64,000 nt of DNA, taken from assembly GCF_000633535.1 (NCBI RefSeq), contig NZ_AYMR01000010.1, positions 58,178-122,177 of the forward strand, written 5' to 3'. The notes beneath the pieces are model-generated. The model was not told where the DNA came from, did not search any database, and was given only the letters and a program-made list of their open reading frames with translations. How positions within the stretch are numbered: position 1 is the first letter of the stretch; every line of letters starts with the position of its first letter. The translations under genes were made by a program, and so were the position numbers. Source of the stretch: Leifsonia aquatica H1aii. GTDB taxonomy: Bacteria > Actinomycetota > Actinomycetes > Actinomycetales > Microbacteriaceae. Shown in pieces: positions 61,299 through 64,000 of this stretch.

Positions 61299-61958
61299 CT
61301 AGCGGCGGAGGGCCTTGCGCGCGAGCCGGTTGCCCAGGAACTGGGCCGCCTGCACGAGGATCACGATGGTGATCACCGCGATCCAGGTCACCGTCCAGTC
61401 GTAGCGGTGATAGCCGTACGCGATCGCGAAGTCGCCGAGACCGCCGCCGCCGATGCTGCCGGCGATCGCCGACAGATCGACGATCGCGACGAAGATGAAC
61501 GTGTAGCCCAGGATGAGCGGCCCGAGCGCCTCGGGGATGAGCAGCGTCGCGATGATGCGCAGCGGGTGCGAGCCCATCGCGCGTGCCGCCTCGATCACGC
61601 CCGGTTCGATCGTCACGAGGTTCTGCTCCACGATCCGGGAGATGCCGAACGTCGCCGCGATCGTCATGGGGAAGATCGCGGCCGGAGTGCCGAGGAACGT
61701 CCCGAGCACGGCCTGGGTGAGCGGGGCGATCGCGGTCATGAAGATGATGAACGGGATCGGTCGGATGAAGTTCACCAGGATGTTCAGCACCGTGTAGACG
61801 ACCCGGTTCTGCAGGAGGCCGCCGGAGCGGGTCGTGTAGAGCAGCACGCCGACCACGAGCCCGAGGATGCCGCCCAGCACCAGGGTGACGACGACCATCC
61901 AGAGCGTCTGCCCGATCGACTCCAGGTAGACGGGCCAGAGACTGGACCAGTCGGTCAT
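61299..61958 (-). CDS. metI: Methionine ABC transporter permease MetI
   Basis: A 219-aa inner-membrane permease of the D/L-methionine uptake system, with five helices. The family start LYLESIGQTLWMV-like segment (WPVYLESIGQTLWMVVVTLV) and the EAA loop EAARAMGSHPLRIIATLLIP are present, ending GGGGLGDFAIAYGYHRYDWT. Its ATG overlaps the metN stop by four bases. Last gene of the metQ-metN-metI operon; downstream is the 19-bp repeat array. Confidence 0.93.
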   Translation of the reverse strand: MTDWSSLWPVYLESIGQTLWMVVVTLVLGGILGLVVGVLLYTTRSGGLLQNRVVYTVLNILVNFIRPIPFIIFMTAIAPLTQAVLGTFLGTPAAIFPMTIAATFGISRIVEQNLVTIEPGVIEAARAMGSHPLRIIATLLIPEALGPLILGYTFIFVAIVDLSAIAGSIGGGGLGDFAIAYGYHRYDWTVTWIAVITIVILVQAAQFLGNRLARKALRR

Positions 61959-62980
61959 GCGGGCACCTCCTCGACCTCGGTGACCGTGCGGAGCTCGGCG
62001 ATCAGCGCGTCCACGTTCGCGGGCTCGCCGAGGAGTTCCAGCGTCAGGCTGCCGAACGAGCGACCCTGGAGCGCGGAGATGCCGCCGTAGACGATCTCGA
62101 ATCGCACGTCGTGCCGGCCGACCGCGTCGGAGAGCACGGAGCCCAGCCGGCCGTCGTCGCCGACGCGCGCCGAGACGATGCGGCCGCTGTGCGCGCCGCG
62201 CAGGCGGTCGAGGTCGGAGGCGTCGGGCTGGTTGCGCAGGACCGTCCCGACGAAGCGTTGCGCGGTCGGGGTCTGCGGGGCGGAGAACACGTCGAACACG
62301 GTCCCCTGCTCGATCACCCGGCCGGAGTCGAGCACGGCCACCCGATCGGCGATCGACCGGACGACCTCCATCTCGTGCGTGATGACCACGATCGTCACGC
62401 CGAGCTCGGCGTTGACCCGCTTCAGCAGGGCGAGCACATCGGCCGTCGTCTCGGGGTCCAGTGCACTGGTGGCCTCGTCGGCGAGCAGGATGTAGGGGTT
62501 GGTCGCCAGAGCGCGGGCGATGCCGACGCGCTGCTTCTGCCCGCCGGAGAGCTGATCGGGGTAGGACCAGGCCTTGTCCGTCAGCCCGACGAAGGCGAGC
62601 AGTTCGGCGACGCGCTCCTTGCGCCTGTCGGCGGGCCAGCCGGCCACCTTGAGCGGGTAGGCGATGTTGCCGAACACCGTGCGGGAGCGGAACAGGTTGA
62701 ACTGCTGGAAGATCATCCCGATCCCCGCGCGCACCCGCCGCAGGTCGCGCTCCTTCAGCGCGGTGAGCTCACGGCCGTCCACGACGATCGACCCGCTCGT
62801 GGCGTGCTCGAGGGCGTTGATCAGCCGCAGGAGCGTGCTCTTGCCTGCGCCGGAGTAGCCGATGATGCCGAAGATCTCACCGCGCTGGATCGCGAGGTCG
62901 ACGCCCTCGACGGCGGCGACCGTGGCGTCACCCGAGCGGAAGCTCTTGGTGACGCCACGGAACTCGATGATGGAGCTCAC
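61955..62980 (-). CDS. metN: Methionine ABC transporter ATPase MetN
   Basis: A 341-aa ATPase. Walker A GYSGAGKSTLLRL, Q-loop FQQFNLFRSRTV, signature LSGGQKQRVGIARAL, Walker B ILLADEATSALDP and H-loop ITHEM are intact. The C-terminal NIL domain (about 265-340) binds methionine and mediates transinhibition in MetN proteins. It sits 3 bases after metQ and overlaps metI. Substrate is methionine or a close relative. Confidence 0.94.
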   Translation of the reverse strand: MSSIIEFRGVTKSFRSGDATVAAVEGVDLAIQRGEIFGIIGYSGAGKSTLLRLINALEHATSGSIVVDGRELTALKERDLRRVRAGIGMIFQQFNLFRSRTVFGNIAYPLKVAGWPADRRKERVAELLAFVGLTDKAWSYPDQLSGGQKQRVGIARALATNPYILLADEATSALDPETTADVLALLKRVNAELGVTIVVITHEMEVVRSIADRVAVLDSGRVIEQGTVFDVFSAPQTPTAQRFVGTVLRNQPDASDLDRLRGAHSGRIVSARVGDDGRLGSVLSDAVGRHDVRFEIVYGGISALQGRSFGSLTLELLGEPANVDALIAELRTVTEVEEVPA

Positions 62981-62983
62981 CCG

Positions 62984-63952
62984 TTACTTCGCCGCCTCGA
63001 TGTTCTTCTTGAGCGTGTCGAGGACCGCGATCAGATCGGCCTGCGGCTTGTCGACGATCACGGCCGTGTTCTTCGACTCGGCGAGGACCGACTCGGTGAC
63101 CTCCTTCGAGTGGTAGAGCTCGGCGACCTTGAGGTAGGTCGCGTTGTCCTTGTCCTTCTCGCGGGAGACGAAGGCGTTGATGTACGGCTCGGCGGTCTCG
63201 GACTTCGGGTCGTCCTGGAAGATGGCGGACTTCGGGTCGATGCCGGCGGTCAGCGCGAAGTTATTGTTGACGATCGCGGCGTCGGCGGAGTTGAGGGCCG
63301 GCGCGGTCTGGGCGGCGTCGACCGGGATGACCGTGACCTTCGAGGCCGCGGCGTCGATGTCGGCCGGGGTGGCCAGCGTGTTGCCGCCGTCCTTCAGCTT
63401 CAGCAGGCCGGCCTTCTGCAGCACGAGGAGCGCGCGGGCCTGGTTGGTCGCGTCGTTCGGGATGGCGATCTGTGCGCCCTGCGGGATCGCGTCGACCGCG
63501 TCGTACTTCTTCGAGTAGAGCGGCAGCGGCACGACCAGGGTGGAGGCGATCGGGACCAGATCCTGCTTCGCCTGCACGTCGTAGTTCGCGAGGAACTGCA
63601 GGTGCTGGAACAGGTTGAGGTCGATCTGCCCGTCGGCGAGCGCCGGGTTGGCCTGCGTGTAGTCACTGAAGCCGACGACGTCGATGGTGATGCCCTCGGC
63701 GGCGGCCTTCTTCTTCAGGATGGCCCAGTAGGGCGCGGCCTGCTCGGTGGTGCCGATCTTCACCGTCACGTTCTTCGACCCGGCGGCCTGCGACGAGCCG
63801 GGGGCCGCGAGGTTGACGGCGATGAGCACGCCGGCCACGACGACCGCCACGACGGCGACGCCGATTCCGACGATCCAGCCGGTCTTCGACTTCTTCGGCT
63901 TCTCGGGCAGGGCCGGGGTCGGGGAAGCGCTGGGAGGGGTGGCGTCGGGCAT
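62984..63952 (-). CDS. metQ: MetQ-like substrate-binding protein with membrane anchor
   Basis: A 322-aa NlpA/MetQ-family binding protein. The mature domain begins VTVKIGTTEQAAPYWAILKK and shows FSDYTQANPALADGQIDLNL, FQHLQFL and VIPVDAAQTAPALNSADAAI as in MetQ. Unlike classic MetQ lipoproteins there is no lipobox cysteine; a basic Pro-rich N-terminus is followed by a membrane helix at about 25-47 (GWIVGIGVAVVAVVVAGVLI) and NLAAPGSSQA. It is therefore tethered by a signal anchor or cleaved and released. AGAGAGAGG lies seven bases before ATG 63952, with a 13-C tract further upstream. Confidence 0.9.
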   Translation of the reverse strand: MPDATPPSASPTPALPEKPKKSKTGWIVGIGVAVVAVVVAGVLIAVNLAAPGSSQAAGSKNVTVKIGTTEQAAPYWAILKKKAAAEGITIDVVGFSDYTQANPALADGQIDLNLFQHLQFLANYDVQAKQDLVPIASTLVVPLPLYSKKYDAVDAIPQGAQIAIPNDATNQARALLVLQKAGLLKLKDGGNTLATPADIDAAASKVTVIPVDAAQTAPALNSADAAIVNNNFALTAGIDPKSAIFQDDPKSETAEPYINAFVSREKDKDNATYLKVAELYHSKEVTESVLAESKNTAVIVDKPQADLIAVLDTLKKNIEAAK

Positions 63953-63974
63953 GGCTGTGCCTCTCTCTTGTGAA

Positions 63975-63987
63975 GGGGGGGGGGGGG
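63975..63987. repeat. 13-base G homopolymer (C on the metQ strand)
   Basis: Thirteen G in a row (63975-63987), 22 bases upstream of the metQ start. In a 70% G+C genome this is long. It may vary in length by slippage and alter metQ leader structure, or be a sequencing artefact near the window edge. Confidence 0.8.
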
Positions 63988-64000
63988 AATGTGATACCGG

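Noticed and set aside
63953..64000. SAM riboswitch upstream of metQ
   Set aside because: Only 48 bases of leader are inside the window, dominated by the homopolymer; no riboswitch core can be seen.

Overview
The window is about 70% G+C, and the genes are packed with 4-nt start/stop overlaps. The gene set (mycobacterial-type dcw order, class II DAHP synthase, PASTA kinase, GarA/OdhI-like FHA protein, C50-carotenoid genes, Ku/LigD) places it in the Actinomycetota. Several details point to Microbacteriaceae, close to Leifsonia: an unusual substrate motif in MurE, a heterodimeric carotenoid cyclase with a lycopene elongase, and a small 113-aa protein family I associate with that family. No tRNA, rRNA, CRISPR array, phage or transposase gene was seen, and no stretch over 300 bases lacks a gene.

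Layout. (1) 1-13938, minus strand: a division and cell-wall cluster read ftsQ (cut by the left edge), murC, murG, ftsW, murD, mraY, murF, murE, ftsI, ftsL-like, rsmH, mraZ in reverse. A 10-bp-phased array of GTGGA boxes, the likely MraZ operator, lies upstream of mraZ. (2) 14198-24623: genes matching the mycobacterial Rv2169c-Rv2187 neighbourhood: DUF3040 protein, polyprenyl diphosphate synthase, Rv2175c-like protein, LysM hydrolase, PknL-like kinase with PASTA domains, aroG, plsC, ROK glucokinase and FadD15-like ligase. (3) 24633-31892: a DUF559 nuclease-like gene flanked by palindromic repeats, an epimerase, peptide deformylase, an EspI-like MinD ATPase and pyruvate carboxylase. (4) 31963-35385: ParA, two MerR regulators (one FtsR-like), a GarA/OdhI FHA protein and a CDP-alcohol phosphatidyltransferase. 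(5) 35427-40556: small membrane, RNA-binding, glyoxalase-fold and DnaJ-NERD genes. (6) 40596-46413: crtE-B-I-Ye-Yf-Eb for a C50 carotenoid, controlled by a divergent MarR/CrtR-type regulator. (7) 46388-57435: SDR-DUF2867 protein, SigB-type sigma factor, two MFS transporters, and an end-joining locus of Ku plus topoisomerase IB divergent from three-domain LigD. (8) 57460-61104: glycolipid-binding and DUF1772 proteins, then a citrate synthase divergent from an HTH-citrate synthase fusion. (9) 61130-63987: a 40-bp palindrome leading into a 19-bp tandem repeat, then metI-metN-metQ with a 13-base homopolymer upstream of metQ.

Regulation. At least ten genes have a TAnnnT hexamer exactly six bases before the start codon, the arrangement expected for leaderless transcripts. 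Perfect or near-perfect palindromes sit between three convergent gene pairs and probably act as two-way terminators.

Most of the window is a conserved chromosomal backbone. I did not find a clear new defence or secretion system. The best leads are the HTH-citrate synthase fusion with an altered catalytic histidine, the palindrome family and the DUF559 cassette it borders, the MurE motif, the EspI-like ATPase with no ESX genes nearby, the Ku-topoisomerase pairing, and an MFS gene with no standard start codon.
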